Below, piece after piece: positions 35,601 to 43,082 of a stretch of DNA of 64,000 nucleotides. The notes under the pieces were generated by a model. It worked only from the letters and a program-made list of their open reading frames with translations, had not been told where the DNA came from and made no database searches. Position 1 is the first letter of the stretch. Every line of letters starts with the position of its first letter. The translations under genes and the position numbers were made by a program. Origin of the DNA: Parapedobacter koreensis (GTDB lineage Bacteria > Bacteroidota > Bacteroidia > Sphingobacteriales > Sphingobacteriaceae); assembly GCF_900109365.1 (NCBI RefSeq), contig NZ_FNZR01000003.1, forward strand, positions 744,001 to 808,000. Reading direction: 5' to 3'.

Positions 35601-37000
35601 ACCAGTGTAAGGATAGGGATATAGACTATGAGGATGATGATTTCTCCGAATGCCGCGCTCGTGCGTATTTTTGAAGCGGAATGATATACTTCTTCGTCCA
35701 TTTCCCGTTGAGTAAGCCGCCCGGTCGACTGGCGTAGCCCCAAATGGTGGAGCGTTGCCTCCACGACGATGACGGCGCCATCCACAATAAGCCCGAAGTC
35801 AATAGCACCCAAACTCATTAGGTTTGCGCTCACGCCAAAGACATTCATCATGCCCAGCGCGAAGAGCATGGCTAAAGGTATGGAAGAAGCCACGATGAGC
35901 CCGGCGCGCAGGTTGCCAAGGAAAACCACCAATACAAAAATCACGATTAACGCTCCCTCGATGAGGTTCCTCTCGACAGTGCTCATGGCTCGTCCCACCA
36001 ACTCGGTACGATCCAGGTAGGGCTCTATGACCACATCGTCTGGCAAGGATTGCTGTATTGTGGGGATTTTATCTTTTATACGCTGGACGACTTCGTTGCT
36101 GTTGTGTCCCTTGAGCATCATTACCACGCCCCCCACGGCATCCACCTCACCGTTGTACGTGAGTGCACCGTACCGTATGGCACCTCCAAACCGTACTTCG
36201 GCAACATCCTTGATGAATATCGGTACGCTATTCGGGCGGCTCTTGACGACGATATTGCCCACGTCTTCCAGCGAATTGACCAGCCCAATCCCACGGATGA
36301 AATACGCGTTAGGTTTCTTATCGATATAAGCACCTCCCGTGTTTTGGTTGTTTGCCTCCAAGGCGTCGAAAATCTCGGGAATACCGACATCCAATGACTT
36401 GAGCCTATCCGGGTTGACGGACACTTCATATTGTTTGAGCTGCCCTCCGAAGCTGTTAATTTCAGCAACACCGGGTGTCCCACGTAGCTGTCGGGCGACG
36501 ATCCAATCCTGCATCGTGCGTAGGTCCATCGCCGAATAGTTGGCTTCGCTTCCAGCTTTGGGGTGCAAAATGTATTGGTACACCTCCCCTAACCCAGTAC
36601 TCACCGGGGCCAGTTCGGGTGTGCCGATACCCGCCGGTATCTGTTCGGCGGCTTCTTGCAACCGTTCATGGATAAGCTGCCGGGCAAAATAAACATCGAC
36701 GTCCTCTTGGAAAACGGCAGTGATGACCGATAAGCCAAATCGTGAAATACTCCTTATTTCGTCGATGTCGGGTACATTGGCTATGCTTTGTTCAATGGGA
36801 AAGGTGACCAACTGTTCGACTTCCTGTCCTGCCAAAGTGGGACAGATCGTGATGATTTGAACTTGGTTGTTGGTGATGTCGGGTACAGCATCTATAGGTA
36901 GTTTGCTGGCACTCCACACCCCCCATACGATAAGCGTGAAGGTCATCAAACCGATGATGATCTTGTTCTTTATGCTAAAATTTATAATGGAATCTAACAT
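32615..37000 (-). CDS. CzcA-type heavy-metal RND pump fused to a TolC-like outer-membrane factor
   Basis: Proton-driven metal pump of 1461 residues. The first about 1035 residues are an HME-RND transporter; the proton relay in TM4 reads AIDFGLIVDGAVIVVEA, the D-F-G / D-G / E pattern of Zn/Co/Cd pumps rather than the CusA copper type. The C-terminal about 400 residues are an outer-membrane efflux domain (ISIALTNNKDVLADEL onward). A hydrophobic stretch APLLIFIALLTGIPQVSQAQ at the junction looks like the former signal peptide of the outer-membrane factor and could serve as an extra membrane span. ATG 37000 is preferred over 37069 because pumps of this type begin MLDSIINFSIKNK. Confidence 0.95.
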   Translation of the reverse strand: MLDSIINFSIKNKIIIGLMTFTLIVWGVWSASKLPIDAVPDITNNQVQIITICPTLAGQEVEQLVTFPIEQSIANVPDIDEIRSISRFGLSVITAVFQEDVDVYFARQLIHERLQEAAEQIPAGIGTPELAPVSTGLGEVYQYILHPKAGSEANYSAMDLRTMQDWIVARQLRGTPGVAEINSFGGQLKQYEVSVNPDRLKSLDVGIPEIFDALEANNQNTGGAYIDKKPNAYFIRGIGLVNSLEDVGNIVVKSRPNSVPIFIKDVAEVRFGGAIRYGALTYNGEVDAVGGVVMMLKGHNSNEVVQRIKDKIPTIQQSLPDDVVIEPYLDRTELVGRAMSTVERNLIEGALIVIFVLVVFLGNLRAGLIVASSIPLAMLFALGMMNVFGVSANLMSLGAIDFGLIVDGAVIVVEATLHHLGLRQSTGRLTQREMDEEVYHSASKIRTSAAFGEIIILIVYIPILTLVGIEGKMFRPMAMTVGFAILGALILSLTYIPMMCALFLPKTKAAKASFSDRMMARLQRIYRPLLEGALRIKYVLIGTTVAVFALSLIIFSRMGGEFIPQLEEGDFAFHCILPQGTSLSQSIETSMQASRIIKQFDEVKMVVGKTGAAEVPTDPMPPEATDMMIILKPRDEWAETKTYKQLADEIMEKLAVMPGVFFESNQPIQMRFNELMTGIRQDVAVKIFGENLDSLLGYANQVSEIIQGVDGITAPQVERIAGLPQINVEYDRARIANYGLSVSALNDILSTAFAGKAAGLVFENERRFELVVRLDSAHRSSIEDVGNLWVPLPTGEQVPLSQLAQVSFKMGPAQISREDGKRRIVIGFNLDGRDVASAVAEIQTKLQQQVKLPAGYYYTYGGMFENLQEASKRLLIAVPVSLALIFMLLFFTFHTFKHATLIFTAIPMSAIGGVFALLLRGMPFSISAGIGFIALFGVAVLNGIVLIGTFNQLEKDGWTDVVARVMEGTKIRLRPVLMTAAVASLGFLPMALSNTAGAEVQRPLATVVIGGLVTATFLTLFILPLLYVVFNGKARPRSHAAGIVTGAPLLIFIALLTGIPQVSQAQVADSTDGITIEQAISIALTNNKDVLADELYAKASASKLAAAMELPKTEVSGQFGSFNSLERDNAFQLSQTIPFPTVFGARRKLYHAEAEASQIKREITVNALKSQVQTSFYQIQYLLHRQGKLAYLDSLYADATRAASLRHQTGEGSLLEVNTAITKRGEIKLLWEENEGQLQNAYNDFKALLNTDSALAVAHGVTYEPLKLTDLVDSAAIKKHPLIRGLQQDALIAEQNRKVEVAQALPDLTVGYTNQSLVGTYLIDGREQFVGRDRRFSFMNAGIAIPLTFGATKGRIRALEYQRQAAEATAQQATRAMGAQLLNAQEQYELRVRRHEYFVQQALPNAEHIIQAAQLGYRTGEISYVEYLYALQTSTDVELAYLAAVQALNQSVITIHFLINN

Positions 37001-37113
37001 TGTTTGACCGATTAATTCATTGGCAATCAACTCTGATCGCAAGAGCCAACAACGGACAGCTAAGGGCATGCCGATGCAGGCAGCAGCGATTACTTCGTAA
37101 AGCTAAAAGGAGA

Positions 37114-37440
37114 TTAAACGGTCGCTTGCGGGGGTTGCCAGATTTTACTTAGAAACAGGTTAGGGATCAGGTTGGTGCCATAAATGGCCGTATCCTTGCT
37201 TATCAAGGGAAAATAGCCCGGAGCGTCTACCGGGCCGATGCCGACATGGAGCCCCAATGCCGCACCACAGCAACTACACACGCAGAATGGGCTACATAAA
37301 TCATGGAAATGATCATCCAAATGATCAGCGGCTGCATACGTCGATGGCTTTTCAAATCCTAACGCAGCGATATCATCATGGCAGGGTACCAATGACAATA
37401 GACTGATGTATACGAGCAATATGATGCTGGGCAACTTCAC
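37114..37440 (-). CDS. Small Cys/His-rich protein of the metal efflux operon (DUF6660-like)
   Basis: Protein of 108 residues that begins with a hydrophobic N terminus (LPSIILLVYISLLSLVPC), probably a signal or lipoprotein-like peptide. The middle is dense in possible metal ligands: DDHFHDLCSPFCVCSCCGA with five cysteines and two histidines. Such small proteins often head CzcA/CusA operons in this phylum. The start is GTG 37440, 4 bases after a promoter box, which suggests a leaderless transcript. It may deliver or sense a metal in the periplasm; that is inferred. Confidence 0.75.
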   Translation of the reverse strand: MKLPSIILLVYISLLSLVPCHDDIAALGFEKPSTYAAADHLDDHFHDLCSPFCVCSCCGAALGLHVGIGPVDAPGYFPLISKDTAIYGTNLIPNLFLSKIWQPPQATV

Positions 37441-37444
37441 GCAC

Positions 37445-37475
37445 CAAACATAGCCAAAATTGAATGGATATCCAA
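37445..37475 (-). promoter_or_regulatory. Promoter of the metal efflux operon
   Basis: On the minus strand TTG at 37473-37475, a 20-base spacer, and TATGTTTG at 37445-37452. The GTG start at 37440 is 4 bases beyond the box. Both elements and the spacing match consensus. Confidence 0.65.
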
Positions 37476-37506
37476 TACCAGCTATTGGTATTATGCAACA
37501 TATTGG
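37472..37506. promoter_or_regulatory. Possible operator: inverted repeat plus a third half-site
   Basis: CCAATA at 37472-37477 is inverted relative to TATTGG at 37483-37488 (five-base spacer), with an overlapping dyad AATACCA/TGGTATT. A further direct TATTGGT lies at 37501-37507, 18 bases from the second copy. The first half-site covers the -33 TTG, so a bound regulator would compete with RNA polymerase. Confidence 0.4.
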
Positions 37507-37509
37507 TGA

Positions 37510-38253
37510 TTATTCGTCATATTTTTCCAACTGGCGGAGCAATGTGGCAAAATCTTTCGGGTATGGAGCTTCAAAATGATATGATTTGTCCGAAATGGCC
37601 AATCGCAATTCCCGCGCATGGAGGGCAAATCGCTTCATAATGGGTTGTTCTTCCTGATCCTTGCCCAGCGTAAATCCCCGCTTTTTGATTTGTGATAGAT
37701 AGACCGGCTTGCCCCGGTAGAGCGAATCGCCTACAATAGCTGCATGTTGGGTAGCCAAGTGGACGCGGATTTGGTGCATACGGCCCGTGATGGGACGGCA
37801 TTCAACCAACGTATAATGCTTGAAATAACGCAGCGACTTGAAATAGGTTTCTGCCCGCTTGCCATTAGCCCGGTCAATGGTGACATTTTTATTGCCCAGG
37901 TTAAGAATAGGCAAATCGACCAGTAGGTCTTCAAACACGTGCGTACCTTCGATAATGGCATGGTAGATCTTGGATACTCGACGGCGTTCAAATTCAATGG
38001 AAACCAGACGGTAAGTTTCCGGGTTTTTGGCAATCAGTAACAACCCCGAGGTCTCTTTGTCCAGCCGATGGCATATCTGCGCATCAGCATGATATTTTTT
38101 TGCCAAACGGATCACACTGAGCTCCCCCCCTTCCCGTTCATCCAAGGACGCCAGAAAAGGCGGTTTGTTGATGACAATGAGGTTGTCATCCTCATGAATG
38201 ATCAGATCAGCAAATTGCAAGAATTTGGGCGCCCGGCCCTCCAGGGTCTTCAT
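37510..38253 (-). CDS. RluA-family pseudouridine synthase
   Basis: Converts uridine to pseudouridine in rRNA or tRNA, 247 residues. The catalytic motif is CHRLDKETSGLLLIAKN, with its aspartate near residue 73, and the N terminus reads LIIHEDDNLIVINKPPFLAS; the C-terminal substrate region has GRMHQIRVHLA. No S4 domain is seen. I chose ATG 38253, which follows a promoter box by 5 bases and a consensus -33; a start at 38382 would run through the promoter and into the next gene. The exact RNA target cannot be read here. Confidence 0.9.
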   Translation of the reverse strand: MKTLEGRAPKFLQFADLIIHEDDNLIVINKPPFLASLDEREGGELSVIRLAKKYHADAQICHRLDKETSGLLLIAKNPETYRLVSIEFERRRVSKIYHAIIEGTHVFEDLLVDLPILNLGNKNVTIDRANGKRAETYFKSLRYFKHYTLVECRPITGRMHQIRVHLATQHAAIVGDSLYRGKPVYLSQIKKRGFTLGKDQEEQPIMKRFALHARELRLAISDKSYHFEAPYPKDFATLLRQLEKYDE

Positions 38254-38258
38254 GGATA

Positions 38259-38287
38259 CAAAGGTACGCATTCCCCATGAGAAGCAA
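38259..38287 (-). promoter_or_regulatory. Promoter abutting the RluA-like start
   Basis: TTTTTG ending at 38285, an 18-base spacer, and TACCTTTG at 38259-38266 on the minus strand. The ATG at 38253 follows after 5 bases, as expected for a leaderless transcript. Confidence 0.6.
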
Positions 38288-38303
38288 AAACGTGGGAGTA
38301 TGC

Positions 38304-39152
38304 TTATCCGTATGTGTAAAACCCCTGCCCGCTTTTCCTGCCCAGCTTGCCTGCGGTCACCATATTGACCAACAACGGGCATGGCGCATATTTGGGGTTT
38401 CCGAATCCGTCATGCAATACCCGAAGGATAGAAAGGCACACATCCAGCCCGATGAAGTCGGCCAATTGCAGTGGTCCCATGGGATGGGACATACCTAGTT
38501 TCATGACCGTATCTATCGCCGCTTCATCGGCGACGCCTTCATAAAGCGCGTAGATGGCTTCGTTGATCATTGGCATCAGGATACGGTTGGCCACAAAACC
38601 AGGATAGTCATTTGACTCAATAGGAACTTTATCCAATTTCTTTGAAATAGCTGTAATGGAGTTTGTTGTGATTTCAGATGTGGCATAGCCCTTTATCACT
38701 TCGACCAGTTTCATCACCGGTACCGGATTCATGAAATGCATACCAATGACTTTATCGGCCCGTGAAGTCGCTGAAGCGATCTTGGTAATGGATATCGACG
38801 AGGTATTGCTGGCCAGGATGGTATGTCTGGGACATAAGCGATCCAATTCAGCAAACAAGCCAAGTTTTATTTCCAGGTTTTCTGTAGTAGCCTCCACTAC
38901 CAGATCCGCCGTTTGAACCCCATCGATTACACGGGTAAAGGTGGCAATACGCCCAAGGATGGACAACTTGTCTGCCTCGGCAACGATTCCCTTTTTGATT
39001 TGGCGATCCAGGTTGTCGGCTATGATGGCCATGGCTTTTTCCAACGCGCCCGGATTGATGTCGACAAGGGCAACATCAAAACCGAATTGGGCGAATGTAT
39101 GGGCGATTCCATTCCCCATGGTGCCCGACCCGATGACGCTAATACGCTGCAT
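38304..39152 (-). CDS. 3-hydroxybutyryl-CoA dehydrogenase
   Basis: NAD-dependent oxidoreductase of 282 residues that converts 3-hydroxybutyryl-CoA to acetoacetyl-CoA. The dinucleotide motif is GSGTMGNGIAHTFAQ near residue 7, with a likely NAD-ribose aspartate in VALVDINPG; the catalytic histidine region is HFMNPVPVMKLVE near residue 140, and the C-terminal domain has SNDYPGFVANRILMP. Length matches Hbd/PaaH enzymes. It stands alone rather than with thiolase or crotonase genes. Confidence 0.95.
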   Translation of the reverse strand: MQRISVIGSGTMGNGIAHTFAQFGFDVALVDINPGALEKAMAIIADNLDRQIKKGIVAEADKLSILGRIATFTRVIDGVQTADLVVEATTENLEIKLGLFAELDRLCPRHTILASNTSSISITKIASATSRADKVIGMHFMNPVPVMKLVEVIKGYATSEITTNSITAISKKLDKVPIESNDYPGFVANRILMPMINEAIYALYEGVADEAAIDTVMKLGMSHPMGPLQLADFIGLDVCLSILRVLHDGFGNPKYAPCPLLVNMVTAGKLGRKSGQGFYTYG

Positions 39153-39174
39153 ATGGAATACTATTGGTGTGGCA

Positions 39175-39182
39175 CAAACATA
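39175..39182 (-). promoter_or_regulatory. -7 promoter box of the 3-hydroxybutyryl-CoA dehydrogenase gene
   Basis: TATGTTTG on the minus strand, 22 bases before the ATG. The region where a -33 element would lie holds the T run of the upstream gene's terminator. Confidence 0.45.
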
Positions 39183-39183
39183 C

Positions 39184-39220
39184 TAAAAAACGCCCATCCG
39201 CCGAAAGGCGGGATGGACGT
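39184..39220 (-). terminator. Intrinsic terminator of the Spy-like gene
   Basis: A long stem with a GAAA loop (on the minus strand TTTC), CATCCGCC with GGCGGGATG plus a one-base bulge, is followed on the minus strand by TTTTTTAG. The gene at 39261 on the same strand ends just upstream. Confidence 0.75.
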
Positions 39221-39260
39221 TCATCATCAAACTTAACCAAAAAAATATAGAACAATTAAA

Positions 39261-39749
39261 CTACTTCACATTCGGGATTACTTCCGTAGGGGTCGTTTGC
39301 GTAGTATCCGCTTTAGCACCCCCTCTTTTATGGAAATTCCGGTGTCCTTTTCTAAACCGTTCGCCTCGAGACTTGCCATCTTTACGTGCTTTCATCGCCG
39401 TTTTCATTTTTTCGGCGCGTTCCGCCTGTTGTTGCTTCAAGGTTTCGCGTTGCTCTTCCGTCAGGATATTATCCAACCGCTCCCGGTCGGCTTTCATCTC
39501 ATCGCGCAGTTCAGCCATCTTGGCTGACCGCTCCTCGCGGGATACCTTCATCTTCTCCGCCTTTTCTAAGTTCAGCGCGTATACTTCTTTTTGTTGTTCG
39601 TCACTGAGTCCCAGTCTTTCGGTCAACTGGTCGGTGCGCATTTTGGCAATATCCTCGGCGCTCTGTGGTTGCACCGGACGATGTTGCTGTGCAACCGCGG
39701 AGAAAGCCATTCCTGAAATTAAAAGTGTAATCAATGTTGCATTTTTCAT
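39261..39749 (-). CDS. Spy/DUF4890-like exported helical protein
   Basis: Small periplasmic protein of 162 residues with a signal peptide (LITLLISGMAFSAVAQQ). The mature part is highly charged and helical, with a repeated pattern that begins DQLTERLGLSDEQQKEVYALN, of the Spy/CpxP LTxxQ type. The tail is rich in Lys and Arg (RGERFRKGHRNFHKRGG). Such proteins are often envelope-stress chaperones, but this one could simply be a Bacteroidota-specific relative of unknown role. Confidence 0.75.
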   Translation of the reverse strand: MKNATLITLLISGMAFSAVAQQHRPVQPQSAEDIAKMRTDQLTERLGLSDEQQKEVYALNLEKAEKMKVSREERSAKMAELRDEMKADRERLDNILTEEQRETLKQQQAERAEKMKTAMKARKDGKSRGERFRKGHRNFHKRGGAKADTTQTTPTEVIPNVK

Positions 39750-39918
39750 GATAATTCCCTTTCGTTATTTTAGCAATTTACTATTTGTCGCTTTTAATCA
39801 TAAGAGAAAATTCAGACGGAAAAGTTTAATGTTGGGCTTTGTTAAAAAATGTTAAAACCAATAATGTAACAATGGGGGCAGTTGCGTGTCTCACTACATA
39901 TGAACCAAACACACACAT
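39750..39918. other. Divergent spacer between the Spy-like gene and natA
   Basis: About 170 AT-rich bases upstream of both genes. No TAnnTTTG box with proper spacing was found on either strand. Confidence 0.3.
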
Positions 39919-40854
39919 ATGCTTGAAGTCAAGAACATCGTAAAACAATATGCCAACCACCGGGCGTTGGATGATGTTTCCACACGGGTAGAAAAGGGAA
40001 GCATTTTCGGACTGCTGGGACCCAATGGCGCAGGGAAGACATCGCTGATTCGTATCATCAACCAGATTACGGCGCCGGACAGCGGCGAAGTGTATTTCGA
40101 TGGAGAGCGGCTCAATCCCAACCATATCGGCCGCATCGGTTACTTGCCGGAAGAACGTGGTCTTTACAAAAAAATGGAAATCGGCGAACAAATGCTTTAC
40201 CTCGCCCAATTGAAAGGGCTTTCGCGGAAAGACGCCGAGGCCCGTATTAAGCATTGGTTTGAGAAGATGGAAATGCAGAGTTGGTGGAACAAAAAAGTGG
40301 AGGATCTCAGCAAAGGGATGCAGCAAAAAGTACAGTTTGTAGCCACCGTGGTCCATCAGCCCGACTTAATCATATTGGATGAACCTTTTTCGGGATTCGA
40401 TCCGGTCAATGTAAGCATCATTAAAGAAGAAATATTGGCGCTGAATCGTGCCGGTGCCACTATCATCTTTTCTACCCACCGCATGGAGTCTGTGGAAGAA
40501 CTTTGCGATAGCATCGTATTGATCAATAAATCCAGGAAAATATTGGACGGTAAGGTCAAGGCGATCAGAAATACGTACCGGACCAACACCTACCGTGTAG
40601 AATACCTTGCCTATGAGGAGTCCGTGCTTGCGGTGGAAGGCTTATTTTCCATTGAAAATGCTGCACATACGGACGGCAACACCACCCTTACCATCAGAAT
40701 AGCTGAAGGCAAGACCATCAATGACGTACTGGCCTACCTGATTCCACTGGTACAAATCCACGAACTTAAGGAAGTGATTCCAAGTATTCATGATATTTTC
40801 GTTCAACAGGTAACTGCCCAAGCTTCAAACCCATTAATCGCAACACAGGAATGA
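39919..40854 (+). CDS. ABC transporter ATPase, NatA-like
   Basis: Cytoplasmic ATPase of 311 residues. Walker A is LGPNGAGKTS near residue 34, the signature is LSKGMQQKVQF near residue 133 and Walker B LIILDEPFSGFDPVN near residue 154. A C-terminal extension of about 90 residues follows, as in NatA-type exporters. Its stop overlaps the permease start by four bases. Substrates are uncertain: sodium for NatAB proper, but drug or lipid exporters share the layout. Confidence 0.92.
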   Translation: MLEVKNIVKQYANHRALDDVSTRVEKGSIFGLLGPNGAGKTSLIRIINQITAPDSGEVYFDGERLNPNHIGRIGYLPEERGLYKKMEIGEQMLYLAQLKGLSRKDAEARIKHWFEKMEMQSWWNKKVEDLSKGMQQKVQFVATVVHQPDLIILDEPFSGFDPVNVSIIKEEILALNRAGATIIFSTHRMESVEELCDSIVLINKSRKILDGKVKAIRNTYRTNTYRVEYLAYEESVLAVEGLFSIENAAHTDGNTTLTIRIAEGKTINDVLAYLIPLVQIHELKEVIPSIHDIFVQQVTAQASNPLIATQE

Positions 40855-42176
40855 ACAAGATACTACTCATTATTAAACGCGAATACCTTAGCCGCGTAAA
40901 GAAAAAGTCTTTTTTGCTGGTGACTTTTCTGGTGCCGCTATTCCTGATTGGGATTTATGCCCTCACGATATACCTTACCGCCAAAAGTTTTGAAAGCAAC
41001 CAGGCGACGGTGTATGTCATTGATCAAAGCGGCCTCTTTGAAGGCAAATTGGCTAATACGAACAATATTACATTCCGGGATGCATCGGGTGATATCCCGG
41101 CAGAAAAAGAACACATCTTAGATGAGGAAGAAAAAACCTTTCTTCTGATTGTCCCTTCCGATATTGCGGCTTCATCTCACGCAGAGCTGTATGCAAAGGA
41201 GACCGCCAGCCTGGCTATCCAGAACGAGGTAAGCCGCCAGTTGGAGCAGGTACTACGCGACATTGCCTTTGCCAATGCTGGGATTGACCGGGCTACGGTA
41301 GAAAGCATCAGCCCTGAAGTAAACCTTTCTGCGAAGGAAATCACGGCCGATGGTGAAAAAGACAGCAGCGCGGGTGCCGCAATGGGCATAGCGATGTCGC
41401 TCTCTGTCCTGGTTTACATCTGTCTGTTTCTTTATGGTGCTCAGGTCATGCGCGGCATTATCGAAGAGAAAAACAGCCGCATTGTGGAGGTCATCATCTC
41501 TTCGGTCAAACCATTCCAACTGATGATGGGCAAAATTATCGGTATCGGCTTGGTCGGGCTTACCCAATTTATCCTTTGGATCGTGCTTTCTTCGGCGTTG
41601 ATGGGTGTGGCAAGCGCCGGAATCACGGACGGTCAGGGCGTTAAAGCACAAATCGAAAACCAGCAGATTGCATCAGGTGATGAAGTGCAGCCAGTGGCCA
41701 CATCACAAGGGGGCATATTCAGCAAAGCCAAGCAGGAACTGGGCAAGGTCGATTTCCCGACCATCATCATCACCTTCCTGCTCTATTTCTTCGGGGGCTA
41801 TTTGTTGTATAGCGCATTATTTGCCGCGGTAGGCTCTGCGGTAGACAGCGAGACCGAGACGCAGCAGTTCATGTTTCCGATAACGATTCCATTGTTATTC
41901 ACCTACATTTTATCCTTCGGGGTATTGGTCAATGATCCGCATGGGCCACTGGCTTTCTGGCTGAGCATGATTCCATTTACCTCACCCATTGCGATGCTGG
42001 TTCGTATACCCTTTGGCGTGCCCATGTGGCAGCTTGCATTGTCACTGGCATTGTTGGTCGGCGGCTTCGTTTTCACCACGTGGGTGGCTGGCCGTATTTA
42101 TCGTGTGGGCATTTTGATGTACGGCAAAAAGGCCAGTTATAAAGAGCTGGTAAAATGGTTTCGCTATAAAGGTTAA
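40851..42176 (+). CDS. ABC-2 type permease, NatB-like
   Basis: Membrane partner of the preceding ATPase, 441 residues. One transmembrane segment lies near residues 22-42, a large extracytoplasmic loop follows, and five or so segments lie from about residue 180 to the end. Four-base ATGA overlap with the ATPase gene makes a coupled pair. Sequence alone does not separate sodium export from other ABC-2 roles. Confidence 0.9.
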   Translation: MNKILLIIKREYLSRVKKKSFLLVTFLVPLFLIGIYALTIYLTAKSFESNQATVYVIDQSGLFEGKLANTNNITFRDASGDIPAEKEHILDEEEKTFLLIVPSDIAASSHAELYAKETASLAIQNEVSRQLEQVLRDIAFANAGIDRATVESISPEVNLSAKEITADGEKDSSAGAAMGIAMSLSVLVYICLFLYGAQVMRGIIEEKNSRIVEVIISSVKPFQLMMGKIIGIGLVGLTQFILWIVLSSALMGVASAGITDGQGVKAQIENQQIASGDEVQPVATSQGGIFSKAKQELGKVDFPTIIITFLLYFFGGYLLYSALFAAVGSAVDSETETQQFMFPITIPLLFTYILSFGVLVNDPHGPLAFWLSMIPFTSPIAMLVRIPFGVPMWQLALSLALLVGGFVFTTWVAGRIYRVGILMYGKKASYKELVKWFRYKG

Positions 42177-42208
42177 TTTTTAGATTTAAGTAAGTTGAGT
42201 ATGATGGA

Positions 42209-42242
42209 AAAATCCGGCTCTGTTCTTTCAAGGCCGGATTTT
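42209..42242. terminator. Bidirectional intrinsic terminator
   Basis: AAATCCGGC-type stem (42209-42218) pairs over ten bases with GCCGGATTT-type stem (42233-42242). It lies between convergent genes and is T-rich on both sides. Confidence 0.8.
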
Positions 42243-42248
42243 CTAATT

Positions 42249-42965
42249 TCAGGGAAGCGGATCTACTCTTCCAAGCTCGCCCACCGCGCCGAGTAGCTGG
42301 ATGACTGCCCTGGCGGTAGGTCCTGATGAGAGTGGATTTTGTCCAGTGATGAGCAATCCATCGGTTTCCACATGCGTAGTAAATGGTACGGTCGCCGAAT
42401 GAAAATCAGCACCAAGTTCTTTCAGGGCAGACTCCAGCTGATAGGGGATATGATCCATACGGCCGGTCAACATTTCCTCGGCATTGGTAAATGCGGTTAT
42501 CCGTTTGCCCCGCAGCAATCCGGGTTGCAGCGCTGCGGCCTTGAGAAGCGCGGCAGGTCCATGGCACACAGTACCCACAGGTTTGCCAGCCGACAGGAAA
42601 TCCAAAATCAGCTTTCCGCTGATGGCATTCCTCGCCAAATCCCATAACGGGCCATGTCCACCGGGATAAAATAACGCGTCAAAACTATCCGCCTCCAAGG
42701 TATCCAGCATCAATGTATTGCTGAATAGCCGCTGGGCGTCCGGGTCTTCATGAAATCGGCGGTTGGAAGCGGTGATGTGTTCCACCAACTTACTCATCGG
42801 ATCCACGGGTGGTTCGCCACCCGCAGGGCTCGCTAATACCACGATAAACCCATTGTCCAAAAACGTATAATAAGGTTCGGTAAATTCACCAAGCCACACG
42901 CCTGTTTTACTATCCGTATTTTCCAGATGTTGATGCGAAGTGAGCACCATCAATACTTTTTTCAT
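42249..42965 (-). CDS. DJ-1/PfpI family protein, glyoxalase III / Hsp31-like
   Basis: DJ-1 superfamily protein of 238 residues. The nucleophile is cysteine 134 in VGTVCHGPAALL, and TGVWLGEFTEPYY near residue 21 is the pattern of Hsp31-like glutathione-independent glyoxalases, with glutamate 27 or 30 as the partner. It is a different subfamily from the protein at 11393. It is probably a cytoplasmic methylglyoxal or stress enzyme; the exact reaction is not certain. Confidence 0.92.
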   Translation of the reverse strand: MKKVLMVLTSHQHLENTDSKTGVWLGEFTEPYYTFLDNGFIVVLASPAGGEPPVDPMSKLVEHITASNRRFHEDPDAQRLFSNTLMLDTLEADSFDALFYPGGHGPLWDLARNAISGKLILDFLSAGKPVGTVCHGPAALLKAAALQPGLLRGKRITAFTNAEEMLTGRMDHIPYQLESALKELGADFHSATVPFTTHVETDGLLITGQNPLSSGPTARAVIQLLGAVGELGRVDPLP

Positions 42966-43082
42966 AGCCCTTACTTTTAGCTGTCCTATGTTTCATCCAT
43001 CATTGGACTAACAGGCAAGTTGCTTGATTGTTCGTTACCTGATGATGTGTCGACGTCAACGAGTCGCTGATGTGCCTTCCTG
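42966..43082. other. Spacer between the DJ-1 and UbiD genes
   Basis: About 117 bases. Nothing convincing in terms of a TAnnTTTG promoter; small inverted words (GTCGACGTCAACGAGTCG) are present. Confidence 0.25.

Noticed and set aside
39826-40356. Minus-strand frame of 176 codons opposite natA
   Set aside because: It lies antisense to a clear ABC ATPase with all motifs, and its own composition looks like a shadow.
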